A DNA stretch of 64,000 bases from assembly GCA_028752905.1 (NCBI GenBank), contig JAQNBH010000002.1, positions 24,315,059 to 24,379,058 on the forward strand. Reading direction: 5' to 3'. Numbering within the stretch: the first letter of the stretch is position 1; every line of letters starts with the position of its first letter. The notes beneath the pieces are model-generated. The model was not told where the DNA came from. It saw nothing but the letters and a program-made list of their open reading frames with translations, and did not search any database. A program made the translations under genes and the position numbers. This DNA comes from Cladorhizidae sp. MBARI D1340-BT2 (taxonomy: Eukaryota > Porifera > Demospongiae > Poecilosclerida > Cladorhizidae). This document shows positions 35,224-48,800 of the stretch, one piece after another.

Positions 35224-37523
35224 TATCACCGGATAGCTCTTCTAATTATCTGTCTTTTGTACGTGCCAAAATTTTAAGTACTCTAAGTATTAGCAAGTTA
35301 TGGTGATTTGAAGTGGTAAGGTTTGGGATCTTTCCTGGCGTTTTCCAGTTGCCAAAGCGGTGGCCTGCCAGTGAAAACCACTACATTTATTGATAATCTG
35401 TTCACATGTTGCAGATAAGGGCCTTCTCTATCAGTTGACAAAATCTGGGACTTTGGTCTTGTTAATTAGGGCAGTTATGAATTGTACTCTTACTTGATGC
35501 TAAACATGTTCTTGATATTTGCCCTAATTTGGTCTATATGTTTCTCATTTTCCCCCCGAAAATCTTGTTTTTTTGCCGTGAAGCTCATAACTTTTCTACA
35601 CTTTACCCAAAAAAGATAATTTTTATATCACCGAATAGCCCTTCTAATTATCTGTCTTTTATACGTGCCAAACGTTTGAGTACTCTAAGTATTAGCAAGT
35701 TATGGTAATTTGAAGTGGTAAGGTTTGGGATTTTTCCTGGCGTTTTCCAGTTGCCAAAGCGGTGGCCTGCCAGTGAAAAACCACTACATTTATTGATAAT
35801 CTGTTCACATGTTGCAGATAAGGGCCTTCTCTATCAGTTGACAAAATCTGGGACTTTGGTCTTGTTAATTAGGGCAGTTATGAATTGTACTCTTACTTGA
35901 TGCTAAACATGTTCTTGATATTTGCCCTAATTTGGTCTATATGTTTCTCATTTCCCCCCCGAAAATCTTGTTTTTTTGCCGTTAAGCTCATAACTTTTCT
36001 ACACTTTACCCAAAAAAGATAATTTTTATATCACCGGATAGCCCTTCTAATTATCTGTCTTTTGTACGTGCCAAAATTTTAAGTACTCTAAGTATTAGCA
36101 AGTTATGGTGATTTGAAGTGGTAAGGTTTGGGATCTTTCCTGGCGTTTTCCAGTTGCCAAAGCGGTGGCCTGCCAGTGAAAACCACTACATTTATTGATA
36201 ATCTGTTCACATGTTGCAGATAAGGGCCTTCTCTATCAGTTGACAAAATCTGGGACTTTGGTCTTGTTAATTAGGGCAGTTATGAATTGTACTCTTACTT
36301 GATGCTAAACATGTTCTTGATATTTGCCCTAATTTGGTCTATATGTTTCTCATTTTCCCCCCGAAAATCTTGTTTTTTTGCCGTGAAGCTCATAACTTTG
36401 TTACACTTTACCCAAAAAAGATAATTTTTATATCATCGCATAGCTCTTCTAATTATCTGTCTTTTGTACGTGCCAAAATTTTAAGTACTCTAAGTATTAG
36501 CAAGTTATGGTGATTTGAAGTGGTAAGGTTTGGGATCTTTCCTGGCGTTTTCCAGTTGCCAAAGCGGTGGCCTGCCAGTGAAAACCACTACATTTATTGA
36601 TAATCTGTTCACATGTTGCAGATAAGGGCCTTCTCTATCAGTTGACAAAATCTGGGACTTTGGTCTTGTTAATTAGGGCAGTTATGAATTGTACTCTTAC
36701 TTGATGCTAAACATGTTCTTGATATTTGCCCTAATTTGGTCTATATGTTTCTCATTTTCCCCCCGAAAATCTTGTTTTTTTGCCGTGAAGCTCATAACTT
36801 TTCTACACTTTACCCAAAAAAGATAATTTTTATATCACCGGATAGCCCTTCTAATTATCTGTCTTTTGTACGTGCCAAAATTTTGAGTACTCTAAGTATT
36901 AGCAAGTTATGGTGATTTGAAGTGTTAAGGTTTGTGATTTTTCCTGGCGTTTTCCAGTTGCCAAAGCGGTGGCCTGCCAGTGAAAAACCACTACATTTAT
37001 TGATAATCTGTTCACATGTTGCAGATAAGGGCCTTCTCTATCAGTTGACAAAATCTGGGACATTGGTCTTGTTAATTAGGGCAGTTATGAATTGTACTCT
37101 TACTTGATGCTAAACATGTTCTTGATATTTGCCCTAATTTGGTCTATATGTTTCTCATTTTCCCCCCGAAAATCTTGTTTTTTTGCCGTGAAGCTCATAA
37201 CTTTTCTACACTTTACCCAAAAAAGATAATTTTTATATCACCGGATAGCCCTTCTAATTATCTGTCTTTTGTACGTGCCAAAATTTTGAGTACTCTAAGT
37301 ATTAGCAAGTTATGGTGATTTGAAGTGTTAAGGTTTGTGATTTTTCCTGGCGTTTTCCAGTTGCCAAAGCGGTGGCCTGCCAGTGAAAAACCACTACATT
37401 TATTGATAATCTGTTCACATGTTGCAGATAAGGGCCTTCTCTATCAGTTGACAAAATCTGGGACTTTGGTCTTGTTAATTAGGGCAGTTATGAATTGTAC
37501 TCTTACTTGATGCTAAACATGTT
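35224..37523. repeat. Monomers after LINE copy 2: beta, gamma, beta-like, delta, alpha, alpha
   Basis: Matches 31324-33623 position for position, including gccgttaagc near 35980. Confidence 0.92.
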
Positions 37524-40500
37524 AGCTTCGTAGATTATCCACACTTCACTGAATAGACTTGTTATACAGCTATTAAGATAGGACTCTCCAAGTGCTCTCT
37601 CTTGATACCAAACATCCATATATTCTGCACACTTCACTGTAATGGACTTGCAAGATAGGTATCTCTCAGTGTTCTCTATCTTGAGCTAAACATGTTAGCT
37701 TCATAGATTCTCCACACTTCACTGTATAAACTTGATATATAGCTCTAAAGGTAGGCCTCTCTCTGTTCTCTCTCTTGATACCAAACATCCGTATATTCCG
37801 CATACTTCACAGTAATGGACTTGATAGAATCACAAGATAGGTTTCTCTCTGCTCTCTCTTGATGCTAAATAGATTCTCCACACTTCACTGAATAAACTTG
37901 ATATATAGCTATTAAGATAGGTCTCTCTCTGTGCTCTCTGTTGATATCAAACATCCATAATATTCTGCACACTTTACTGTAATGGACTTGATATGATTCG
38001 AATGATAGGTTTCATTATGTGTTCTCTATCTTGATATTTGCCCTAATTTGGTCTATATGTTTCTCATTTTCCCCCCGAAAATCTTGTTTTTTTGCCGTGA
38101 AGCTCATAACTTTTCTACACTTTACCCAAAAAAGATAATTTTTATATCACCGGATAGCTCTTCTAATTATCTGTCTTTTGTACGTGCCAAAATTTTAAGT
38201 ACTCTAAGTATTAGCAAGTTATGGTGATTTGAAGTGGTAAGGTTTGGGATCTTTCCTGGCGTTTTCCAGTTGCCAAAGCGGTGGCCTGCCAGTGAAAACC
38301 ACTACATTTATTGATAATCTGTTCACATGTTGCAGATAAGGGCCTTCTCTATCAGTTGACAAAATCTGGGACTTTGGTCTTGTTAATTAGGGCAGTTATG
38401 AATTGTACTCTTACTTGATGCTAAACATGTTCTTGATATTTGCCCTAATTTGGTCTATATGTTTCTCATTTTCCCCCCGAAAATCTTGTTTTTTTGCCGT
38501 GAAGCTCATAACTTTTCTACACTTTACCCAAAAAAGATAATTTTTATATCACCGAATAGCCCTTCTAATTATCTGTCTTTTATACGTGCCAAACGTTTGA
38601 GTACTCTAAGTATTAGCAAGTTATGGTAATTTGAAGTGGTAAGGTTTGGGATTTTTCCTGGCGTTTTCCAGTTGCCAAAGCGGTGGCCTGCCAGTGAAAA
38701 ACCACTACATTTATTGATAATCTGTTCACATGTTGCAGATAAGGGCCTTCTCTATCAGTTGACAAAATCTGGGACTTTGGTCTTGTTAATTAGGGCAGTT
38801 ATGAATTGTACTCTTACTTGATGCTAAACATGTTCTTGATATTTGCCCTAATTTGGTCTATATGTTTCTCATTTTCCCCCCGAAAATCTTGTTTTTTTGC
38901 CGTGAAGCTCATAACTTTTCTACACTTTACCCAAAAAAGATAATTTTTATATCACCGGATAGCTCTTCTAATTATCTGTCTTTTGTACGTGCCAAAATTT
39001 TGAGTACTCTAAGTATTAGCAAGTTATGGTGATTTGAAGTGGTAAGGTTTGGGATCTTTCCTGGCGTTTTCCAGTTGCCAAAGCGGTGGCCTGCCAGTGA
39101 AAACCACTACATTTATTGATAATCTGTTCACATGTTGCAGATAAGGGCCTTCTCTATCAGTTGACAAAATCTGGGACTTTGGTCTTGTTAATTAGGGCAG
39201 TTATGAATTGTACTCTTACTTGATGCTAAACATGTTCTTGATATTTGCCCTAATTTGGTCTATATGTTTCTCATTTTCCCCCCGAAAATCTTGTTTTTTT
39301 GCCGTGAAGCTCATAACTTTTCTACACTTTACCCAAAAAAGATAATTTTTATATCACCGAATAGCCCTTCTAATTATCTGTCTTTTATACGTGCCAAACG
39401 TTTGAGTACTCTAAGTATTAGCAAGTTATGGTAATTTGAAGTGGTAAGGTTTGGGATTTTTCCTGGCGTTTTCCAGTTGCCAAAGCGGTGGCCTGCCAGT
39501 GAAAAACCACTACATTTATTGATAATCTGTTCACATGTTGCAGATAAGGGCCTTCTCTATCAGTTGACAAAATCTGGGACTTTGGTCTTGTTAATTAGGG
39601 CAGTTATGAATTGTACTCTTACTTGATGCTAAACATGTTCTTGATATTTGCCCTAATTTGGTCTATATGTTTCTCATTTTCCCCCCGAAAATCTTGTTTT
39701 TTTGCCGTGAAGCTCATAACTTTTCTACACTTTACCCAAAAAAGATAATTTTTATATCACCGGATAGCTCTTCTAATTATCTGTCTTTTGTACGTGCCAA
39801 AATTTTAAGTACTCTAAGTATTAGCAAGTTATGGTGATTTGAAGTGGTAAGGTTTGGGATCTTTCCTGGCGTTTTCCAGTTGCCAAAGCGGTGGCCTGCC
39901 AGTGAAAACCACTACATTTATTGATAATCTGTTCACATGTTGCAGATAAGGGCCTTCTCTATCAGTTGACAAAATCTGGGACTTTGGTCTTGTTAATTAG
40001 GGCAGTTATGAATTGTACTCTTACTTGATGCTAAACATGTTCTTGATATTTGCCCTAATTTGGTCTATATGTTTCTCATTTCCCCCCCGAAAATCTTGTT
40101 TTTTTGCCGTGAAGCTCATAACTTTGTTACACTTTACCCAAAAAAGATAATTTTTATATCATCGCATAGCTCTTCTAATTATCTGTCTTTTGTACGTGCC
40201 AAAATTTTAAGTACTCTAAGTATTAGCAAGTTATGGTGATTTGAAGTGGTAAGGTTTGGGATCTTTCCTGGCGTTTTCCAGTTGCCAAAGCGGTGGCCTG
40301 CCAGTGAAAACCACTACATTTATTGATAATCTGTTCACATGTTGCAGATAAGGGCCTTCTCTATCAGTTGACAAAATCTGGGACTTTGGTCTTGTTAATT
40401 AGGGCAGTTATGAATTGTACTCTTACTTGATGCTAAACATGTTCTTGATATTTGCCCTAATTTGGTCTATATGTTTCTCATTTTCCCCCCGAAAATCTTG

Positions 40501-40566
40501 TTTTTTTGCCGTGAAGCTCATAACTTTTCTACACTTTACCCAAAAAAGATAATTTTTATATCACCG
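36841..40566. repeat. Higher-order block A, copy 2 (3,726 bp)
   Basis: Same order and length as 25315-29040, with no LINE and with the beta'-gamma pair restored. Near 28553 and 40080 both A copies carry the same C7 variant before delta. Confidence 0.92.
37524..38029. repeat. 506 bp cassette, copy 19
   Basis: Cassette of block A copy 2. Confidence 0.95.
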
Positions 40567-41249
40567 GATAGCCCTTCTAATTATCTGTCTTTTGTACGTG
40601 CCAAAATTTTGAGTACTCTAAGTATTAGCAAGTTATGGTGATTTGAAGTGTTAAGGTTTGTGATTTTTCCTGGCGTTTTCCAGTTGCCAAAGCGGTGGCC
40701 TGCCAGTGAAAAACCACTACATTTATTGATAATCTGTTCACATGTTGCAGATAAGGGCCTTCTCTATCAGTTGACAAAATCTGGGACATTGGTCTTGTTA
40801 ATTAGGGCAGTTATGAATTGTACTCTTACTTGATGCTAAACATGTTCTTGATATTTGCCCTAATTTGGTCTATATGTTTCTCATTTTCCCCCCGAAAATC
40901 TTGTTTTTTTGCCGTGAAGCTCATAACTTTTCTACACTTTACCCAAAAAAGATAATTTTTATATCACCGGATAGCCCTTCTAATTATCTGTCTTTTGTAC
41001 GTGCCAAAATTTTGAGTACTCTAAGTATTAGCAAGTTATGGTGATTTGAAGTGTTAAGGTTTGTGATTTTTCCTGGCGTTTTCCAGTTGCCAAAGCGGTG
41101 GCCTGCCAGTGAAAAACCACTACATTTATTGATAATCTGTTCACATGTTGCAGATAAGGGCCTTCTCTATCAGTTGACAAAATCTGGGACTTTGGTCTTG
41201 TTAATTAGGGCAGTTATGAATTGTACTCTTACTTGATGCTAAACATGTT
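38030..41249. repeat. Eight monomers: beta, gamma, beta', gamma, beta, delta, alpha, alpha
   Basis: Same succession as 26504-29723. No gene is seen. Confidence 0.92.
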
Positions 41250-41755
41250 AGCTTCGTAGATTATCCACACTTCACTGAATAGACTTGTTATACAGCTATT
41301 AAGATAGGACTCTCCAAGTGCTCTCTCTTGATACCAAACATCCATATATTCTGCACACTTCACTGTAATGGACTTGCAAGATAGGTATCTCTCAGTGTTC
41401 TCTATCTTGAGCTAAACATGTTAGCTTCATAGATTCTCCACACTTCACTGTATAAACTTGATATATAGCTCTAAAGGTAGGCCTCTCTCTGTTCTCTCTC
41501 TTGATACCAAACATCCGTATATTCCGCATACTTCACAGTAATGGACTTGATAGAATCACAAGATAGGTTTCTCTCTGCTCTCTCTTGATGCTAAATAGAT
41601 TCTCCACACTTCACTGAATAAACTTGATATATAGCTATTAAGATAGGTCTCTCTCTGTGCTCTCTGTTGATATCAAACATCCATAATATTCTGCACACTT
41701 TACTGTAATGGACTTGATATGATTCGAATGATAGGTTTCATTATGTGTTCTCTAT
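41250..41755. repeat. 506 bp cassette, copy 20
   Basis: Cassette of block B copy 3. The next cassette is 11,143 bp away, by far the largest gap in the window. Confidence 0.95.
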
Positions 41756-41873
41756 CTTGATATTTGCCCTAATTTGGTCTATATGTTTCTCATTTTCCCC
41801 CCGAAAATCTTGTTTTTTTGCCGTGAAGCTCATAACTTTTCTACACTTTACCCAAAAAAGATAATTTTTATAT

Positions 41874-42849
41874 GGATTATTGATATTGATATTGAGATAT
41901 AATTCTAGAGACACTTTCACATGTGTATGTATAGAATATATGTATGTATAGAATATAGGATGGAGACACAACATTATATTGTTACTGCTGGATGGCAAGG
42001 TGACGATACAATTTATACTTAAAAGATTTCAAAGAGGTTGAACTCCTGATCAAGTTTGGTAAGGAGTTCCAGTCAGAGATTACTCTACAATTGAAAAAGT
42101 ATTTTCTTAAGTCTAATCTCGATCTAGGTACAGTGAGGTGTCCACTCTGAGCACATCGGGTGTTGACACTATGCTTATCGGTCACATATGAGAAAAGGCT
42201 CTCTACTTCAATATTAGTGTGCCCACTCAATATTTTATACACTTCAGTAAGGTCAAATCTCCGACGCCTCTCAACCAATGTGGTTAGATTAAGTTCAATC
42301 AATTTGTCTTCATAGTGGGCTCCTTCAAGGCCGTTGATCAGACGCACCATTCTTCTCTGAACTTTTTCGAGTGTGTAGATGTCTTTCTGGAGGTGAGGGT
42401 TGTATGCTTGGACACAGTAGTCCAGATGTGGCCGCACGTAGATTTTGTAGAGTCGGAGCAGGACGTCCTTATCCCTCAGAACGAAGCTCCTCTTGATTTG
42501 TCCGATGATGCAGTTTGCAGTTGCTGCCGCCTTCTGTATCTGGTCCCTGAACCTGGCCTTGGAGTCAACAATTATTCCCAGATCTCGCTCTTTCACTGTT
42601 ATTGCTAAGTCATGGCCATTCACAGAATAACTTCTTCTTGAGTTCTTTGCTCCGATGTGCATGACTTTACATTTAGCCACATTGAAGCTCATTTGCCAAG
42701 AATGGCCCCACTGCTCTAGAATTTTCAAATCATTTGAGAGAGATCCATGATCCTCCTCACTGTTTACCATCGCCCTCAGTAGCTTGAGGTCATCAGCAAA
42801 AAGAAAGGCAAAGCTTGAGACACCATCGCAGATGTCATTGACGTAGAGC
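41874..42849 (-). mobile_element. 5'-truncated CR1-like LINE, copy 3
   Basis: Third copy with identical ends and flanks. Its offset from copy 2 is 7,626 bp, which equals one B block (3,900) plus one A block (3,726). Confidence 0.92.
41982..42848 (-). pseudogene. C-terminal reverse transcriptase fragment, copy 3
   Basis: The predicted product (262 residues from ATG at 42770) is identical to copies 1 and 2. No internal stop or frameshift. Missing the RT N-terminal palm motifs and the endonuclease. Confidence 0.9.
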
Positions 42850-45800
42850 TATCACCGGATAGCTCTTCTAATTATCTGTCTTTTGTACGTGCCAAAATTT
42901 TAAGTACTCTAAGTATTAGCAAGTTATGGTGATTTGAAGTGGTAAGGTTTGGGATCTTTCCTGGCGTTTTCCAGTTGCCAAAGCGGTGGCCTGCCAGTGA
43001 AAACCACTACATTTATTGATAATCTGTTCACATGTTGCAGATAAGGGCCTTCTCTATCAGTTGACAAAATCTGGGACTTTGGTCTTGTTAATTAGGGCAG
43101 TTATGAATTGTACTCTTACTTGATGCTAAACATGTTCTTGATATTTGCCCTAATTTGGTCTATATGTTTCTCATTTTCCCCCCGAAAATCTTGTTTTTTT
43201 GCCGTGAAGCTCATAACTTTTCTACACTTTACCCAAAAAAGATAATTTTTATATCACCGAATAGCCCTTCTAATTATCTGTCTTTTATACGTGCCAAACG
43301 TTTGAGTACTCTAAGTATTAGCAAGTTATGGTAATTTGAAGTGGTAAGGTTTGGGATTTTTCCTGGCGTTTTCCAGTTGCCAAAGCGGTGGCCTGCCAGT
43401 GAAAAACCACTACATTTATTGATAATCTGTTCACATGTTGCAGATAAGGGCCTTCTCTATCAGTTGACAAAATCTGGGACTTTGGTCTTGTTAATTAGGG
43501 CAGTTATGAATTGTACTCTTACTTGATGCTAAACATGTTCTTGATATTTGCCCTAATTTGGTCTATATGTTTCTCATTTTCCCCCCGAAAATCTTGTTTT
43601 TTTGCCGTTAAGCTCATAACTTTTCTACACTTTACCCAAAAAAGATAATTTTTATATCACCGGATAGCCCTTCTAATTATCTGTCTTTTGTACGTGCCAA
43701 AATTTTAAGTACTCTAAGTATTAGCAAGTTATGGTGATTTGAAGTGGTAAGGTTTGGGATCTTTCCTGGCGTTTTCCAGTTGCCAAAGCGGTGGCCTGCC
43801 AGTGAAAACCACTACATTTATTGATAATCTGTTCACATGTTGCAGATAAGGGCCTTCTCTATCAGTTGACAAAATCTGGGACTTTGGTCTTGTTAATTAG
43901 GGCAGTTATGAATTGTACTCTTACTTGATGCTAAACATGTTCTTGATATTTGCCCTAATTTGGTCTATATGTTTCTCATTTTCCCCCCGAAAATCTTGTT
44001 TTTTTGCCGTGAAGCTCATAACTTTGTTACACTTTACCCAAAAAAGATAATTTTTATATCATCGCATAGCTCTTCTAATTATCTGTCTTTTGTACGTGCC
44101 AAAATTTTAAGTACTCTAAGTATTAGCAAGTTATGGTGATTTGAAGTGGTAAGGTTTGGGATCTTTCCTGGCGTTTTCCAGTTGCCAAAGCGGTGGCCTG
44201 CCAGTGAAAACCACTACATTTATTGATAATCTGTTCACATGTTGCAGATAAGGGCCTTCTCTATCAGTTGACAAAATCTGGGACTTTGGTCTTGTTAATT
44301 AGGGCAGTTATGAATTGTACTCTTACTTGATGCTAAACATGTTCTTGATATTTGCCCTAATTTGGTCTATATGTTTCTCATTTTCCCCCCGAAAATCTTG
44401 TTTTTTTGCCGTGAAGCTCATAACTTTTCTACACTTTACCCAAAAAAGATAATTTTTATATCACCGGATAGCTCTTCTAATTATCTGTCTTTTGTACGTG
44501 CCAAAATTTTGAGTACTCTAAGTATTAGCAAGTTATGGTGATTTGAAGTGGTAAGGTTTGGGATCTTTCCTGGCGTTTTCCAGTTGCCAAAGCGGTGGCC
44601 TGCCAGTGAAAACCACTACATTTATTGATAATCTGTTCACATGTTGCAGATAAGGGCCTTCTCTATCAGTTGACAAAATCTGGGACTTTGGTCTTGTTAA
44701 TTAGGGCAGTTATGAATTGTACTCTTACTTGATGCTAAACATGTTCTTGATATTTGCCCTAATTTGGTCTATATGTTTCTCATTTTCCCCCCGAAAATCT
44801 TGTTTTTTTGCCGTGAAGCTCATAACTTTTCTACACTTTACCCAAAAAAGATAATTTTTATATCACCGAATAGCCCTTCTAATTATCTGTCTTTTATACG
44901 TGCCAAACGTTTGAGTACTCTAAGTATTAGCAAGTTATGGTAATTTGAAGTGGTAAGGTTTGGGATTTTTCCTGGCGTTTTCCAGTTGCCAAAGCGGTGG
45001 CCTGCCAGTGAAAAACCACTACATTTATTGATAATCTGTTCACATGTTGCAGATAAGGGCCTTCTCTATCAGTTGACAAAATCTGGGACTTTGGTCTTGT
45101 TAATTAGGGCAGTTATGAATTGTACTCTTACTTGATGCTAAACATGTTCTTGATATTTGCCCTAATTTGGTCTATATGTTTCTCATTTTCCCCCCGAAAA
45201 TCTTGTTTTTTTGCCGTGAAGCTCATAACTTTTCTACACTTTACCCAAAAAAGATAATTTTTATATCACCGGATAGCTCTTCTAATTATCTGTCTTTTGT
45301 ACGTGCCAAAATTTTAAGTACTCTAAGTATTAGCAAGTTATGGTGATTTGAAGTGGTAAGGTTTGGGATCTTTCCTGGCGTTTTCCAGTTGCCAAAGCGG
45401 TGGCCTGCCAGTGAAAACCACTACATTTATTGATAATCTGTTCACATGTTGCAGATAAGGGCCTTCTCTATCAGTTGACAAAATCTGAGACTTTGGTCTT
45501 GTTAATTAGGGCAGTTATGAATTGTACTCTTACTTGATGCTAAACATGTTCTTGATATTTGCCCTAATTTGGTCTATATGTTTCTCATTTTCCCCCCGAA
45601 AATCTTGTTTTTTTGCCGTGAAGCTCATAACTTTTCTACACTTTACCCAAATAAGATAATTTTTATATCACCGGATAGCCCTTCTAATTATCTGTCTTTT
45701 GTACGTGCCAAAATTTTGAGTACTCTAAGTATTAGCAAGTTATGGTGATTTGAAGTGTTAAGGTTTGTGATTTTTCCTGGCGTTTTCCAGTTGCCAAAGC

Positions 45801-48800
45801 GGTGGCCTGCCAGTGAAAAACCACTACATTTATTGATAATCTGTTCACATGTTGCAGATAAGGGCCTTCTCTATCAGTTGACAAAATCTGGGACTTTGGT
45901 CTTGTTAATTAGGGCAGTTATGAATTGTACTCTTACTTGATGCTAAACATGTTCTTGATATTTGCCCTAATTTGGTCTATATGTTTCTCATTTTCCCCCC
46001 GAAAATCTTGTTTTTTTGCCGTGAAGCTCATAACTTTGTTACACTTTACCCAAAAAAGATAATTTTTATATCATCGCATAGCTCTTCTAATTATCTGTCT
46101 TTTGTACGTGCCAAAATTTTAAGTACTCTAAGTATTAGCAAGTTATGGTGATTTGAAGTGGTAAGGTTTGGGATCTTTCCTGGCGTTTTCCAGTTGCCAA
46201 AGCGGTGGCCTGCCAGTGAAAACCACTACATTTATTGATAATCTGTTCACATGTTGCAGATAAGGGCCTTCTCTATCAGTTGACAAAATCTGGGACTTTG
46301 GTCTTGTTAATTAGGGCAGTTATGAATTGTACTCTTACTTGATGCTAAACATGTTCTTGATATTTGCCCTAATTTGGTCTATATGTTTCTCATTTTCCCC
46401 CCGAAAATCTTGTTTTTTTGCCGTGAAGCTCATAACTTTTCTACACTTTACCCAAAAAAGATAATTTTTATATCACCGGATAGCTCTTCTAATTATCTGT
46501 CTTTTGTACGTGCCAAAATTTTGAGTACTCTAAGTATTAGCAAGTTATGGTGATTTGAAGTGGTAAGGTTTGGGATCTTTCCTGGCGTTTTCCAGTTGCC
46601 AAAGCGGTGGCCTGCCAGTGAAAACCACTACATTTATTGATAATCTGTTCACATGTTGCAGATAAGGGCCTTCTCTATCAGTTGACAAAATCTGGGACTT
46701 TGGTCTTGTTAATTAGGGCAGTTATGAATTGTACTCTTACTTGATGCTAAACATGTTCTTGATATTTGCCCTAATTTGGTCTATATGTTTCTCATTTTCC
46801 CCCCGAAAATCTTGTTTTTTTGCCGTGAAGCTCATAACTTTTCTACACTTTACCCAAAAAAGATAATTTTTATATCACCGAATAGCCCTTCTAATTATCT
46901 GTCTTTTATACGTGCCAAACGTTTGAGTACTCTAAGTATTAGCAAGTTATGGTAATTTGAAGTGGTAAGGTTTGGGATTTTTCCTGGCGTTTTCCAGTTG
47001 CCAAAGCGGTGGCCTGCCAGTGAAAAACCACTACATTTATTGATAATCTGTTCACATGTTGCAGATAAGGGCCTTCTCTATCAGTTGACAAAATCTGGGA
47101 CTTTGGTCTTGTTAATTAGGGCAGTTATGAATTGTACTCTTACTTGATGCTAAACATGTTCTTGATATTTGCCCTAATTTGGTCTATATGTTTCTCATTT
47201 TCCCCCCGAAAATCTTGTTTTTTTGCCGTGAAGCTCATAACTTTTCTACACTTTACCCAAAAAAGATAATTTTTATATCACCGGATAGCCCTTCTAATTA
47301 TCTGTCTTTTGTACGTGCCAAAATTTTGAGTACTCTAAGTATTAGCAAGTTATGGTGATTTGAAGTGTTAAGGTTTGTGATTTTTCCTGGCGTTTTCCAG
47401 TTGCCAAAGCGGTGGCCTGCCAGTGAAAAACCACTACATTTATTGATAATCTGTTCACATGTTGCAGATAAGGGCCTTCTCTATCAGTTGACAAAATCTG
47501 GGACTTTGGTCTTGTTAATTAGGGCAGTTATGAATTGTACTCTTACTTGATGCTAAACATGTTCTTGATATTTGCCCTAATTTGGTCTATATGTTTCTCA
47601 TTTTCCCCCCGAAAATCTTGTTTTTTTGCCGTGAAGCTCATAACTTTGTTACACTTTACCCAAAAAAGATAATTTTTATATCATCGCATAGCTCTTCTAA
47701 TTATCTGTCTTTTGTACGTGCCAAAATTTTAAGTACTCTAAGTATTAGCAAGTTATGGTGATTTGAAGTGGTAAGGTTTGGGATCTTTCCTGGCGTTTTC
47801 CAGTTGCCAAAGCGGTGGCCTGCCAGTGAAAACCACTACATTTATTGATAATCTGTTCACATGTTGCAGATAAGGGCCTTCTCTATCAGTTGACAAAATC
47901 TGGGACTTTGGTCTTGTTAATTAGGGCAGTTATGAATTGTACTCTTACTTGATGCTAAACATGTTCTTGATATTTGCCCTAATTTGGTCTATATGTTTCT
48001 CATTTTCCCCCCGAAAATCTTGTTTTTTTGCCGTGAAGCTCATAACTTTTCTACACTTTACCCAAAAAAGATAATTTTTATATCACCGGATAGCTCTTCT
48101 AATTATCTGTCTTTTGTACGTGCCAAAATTTTGAGTACTCTAAGTATTAGCAAGTTATGGTGATTTGAAGTGGTAAGGTTTGGGATCTTTCCTGGCGTTT
48201 TCCAGTTGCCAAAGCGGTGGCCTGCCAGTGAAAACCACTACATTTATTGATAATCTGTTCACATGTTGCAGATAAGGGCCTTCTCTATCAGTTGACAAAA
48301 TCTGGGACTTTGGTCTTGTTAATTAGGGCAGTTATGAATTGTACTCTTACTTGATGCTAAACATGTTCTTGATATTTGCCCTAATTTGGTCTATATGTTT
48401 CTCATTTTCCCCCCGAAAATCTTGTTTTTTTGCCGTGAAGCTCATAACTTTTCTACACTTTACCCAAAAAAGATAATTTTTATATCACCGAATAGCCCTT
48501 CTAATTATCTGTCTTTTATACGTGCCAAACGTTTGAGTACTCTAAGTATTAGCAAGTTATGGTAATTTGAAGTGGTAAGGTTTGGGATTTTTCCTGGCGT
48601 TTTCCAGTTGCCAAAGCGGTGGCCTGCCAGTGAAAAACCACTACATTTATTGATAATCTGTTCACATGTTGCAGATAAGGGCCTTCTCTATCAGTTGACA
48701 AAATCTGGGACTTTGGTCTTGTTAATTAGGGCAGTTATGAATTGTACTCTTACTTGATGCTAAACATGTTCTTGATATTTGCCCTAATTTGGTCTATATG

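Larger units (their letters stand above)
32941..36840. repeat. Higher-order block B, copy 2 (3,900 bp, LINE-bearing)
   Basis: Tandem copy of 29041-32940 at a constant offset of 3,900 bp. I noticed no base differences in the lines compared, including the LINE and both its junctions. Confidence 0.93.
40567..44466. repeat. Higher-order block B, copy 3 (3,900 bp, LINE-bearing)
   Basis: Same 3,900 bp composition as the earlier B blocks. One visible difference is C6 instead of C7 before gccgttaagc near 43580. It is followed by beta' instead of alpha, so this is the last full block of the A/B series. Confidence 0.9.

Noticed and set aside
25315..44466. LTR retrotransposon or DNA transposon explanation for the A/B blocks
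   Set aside because: No terminal repeats with TG/CA ends, no integrase, protease or transposase; block ends coincide with ordinary monomer phase.
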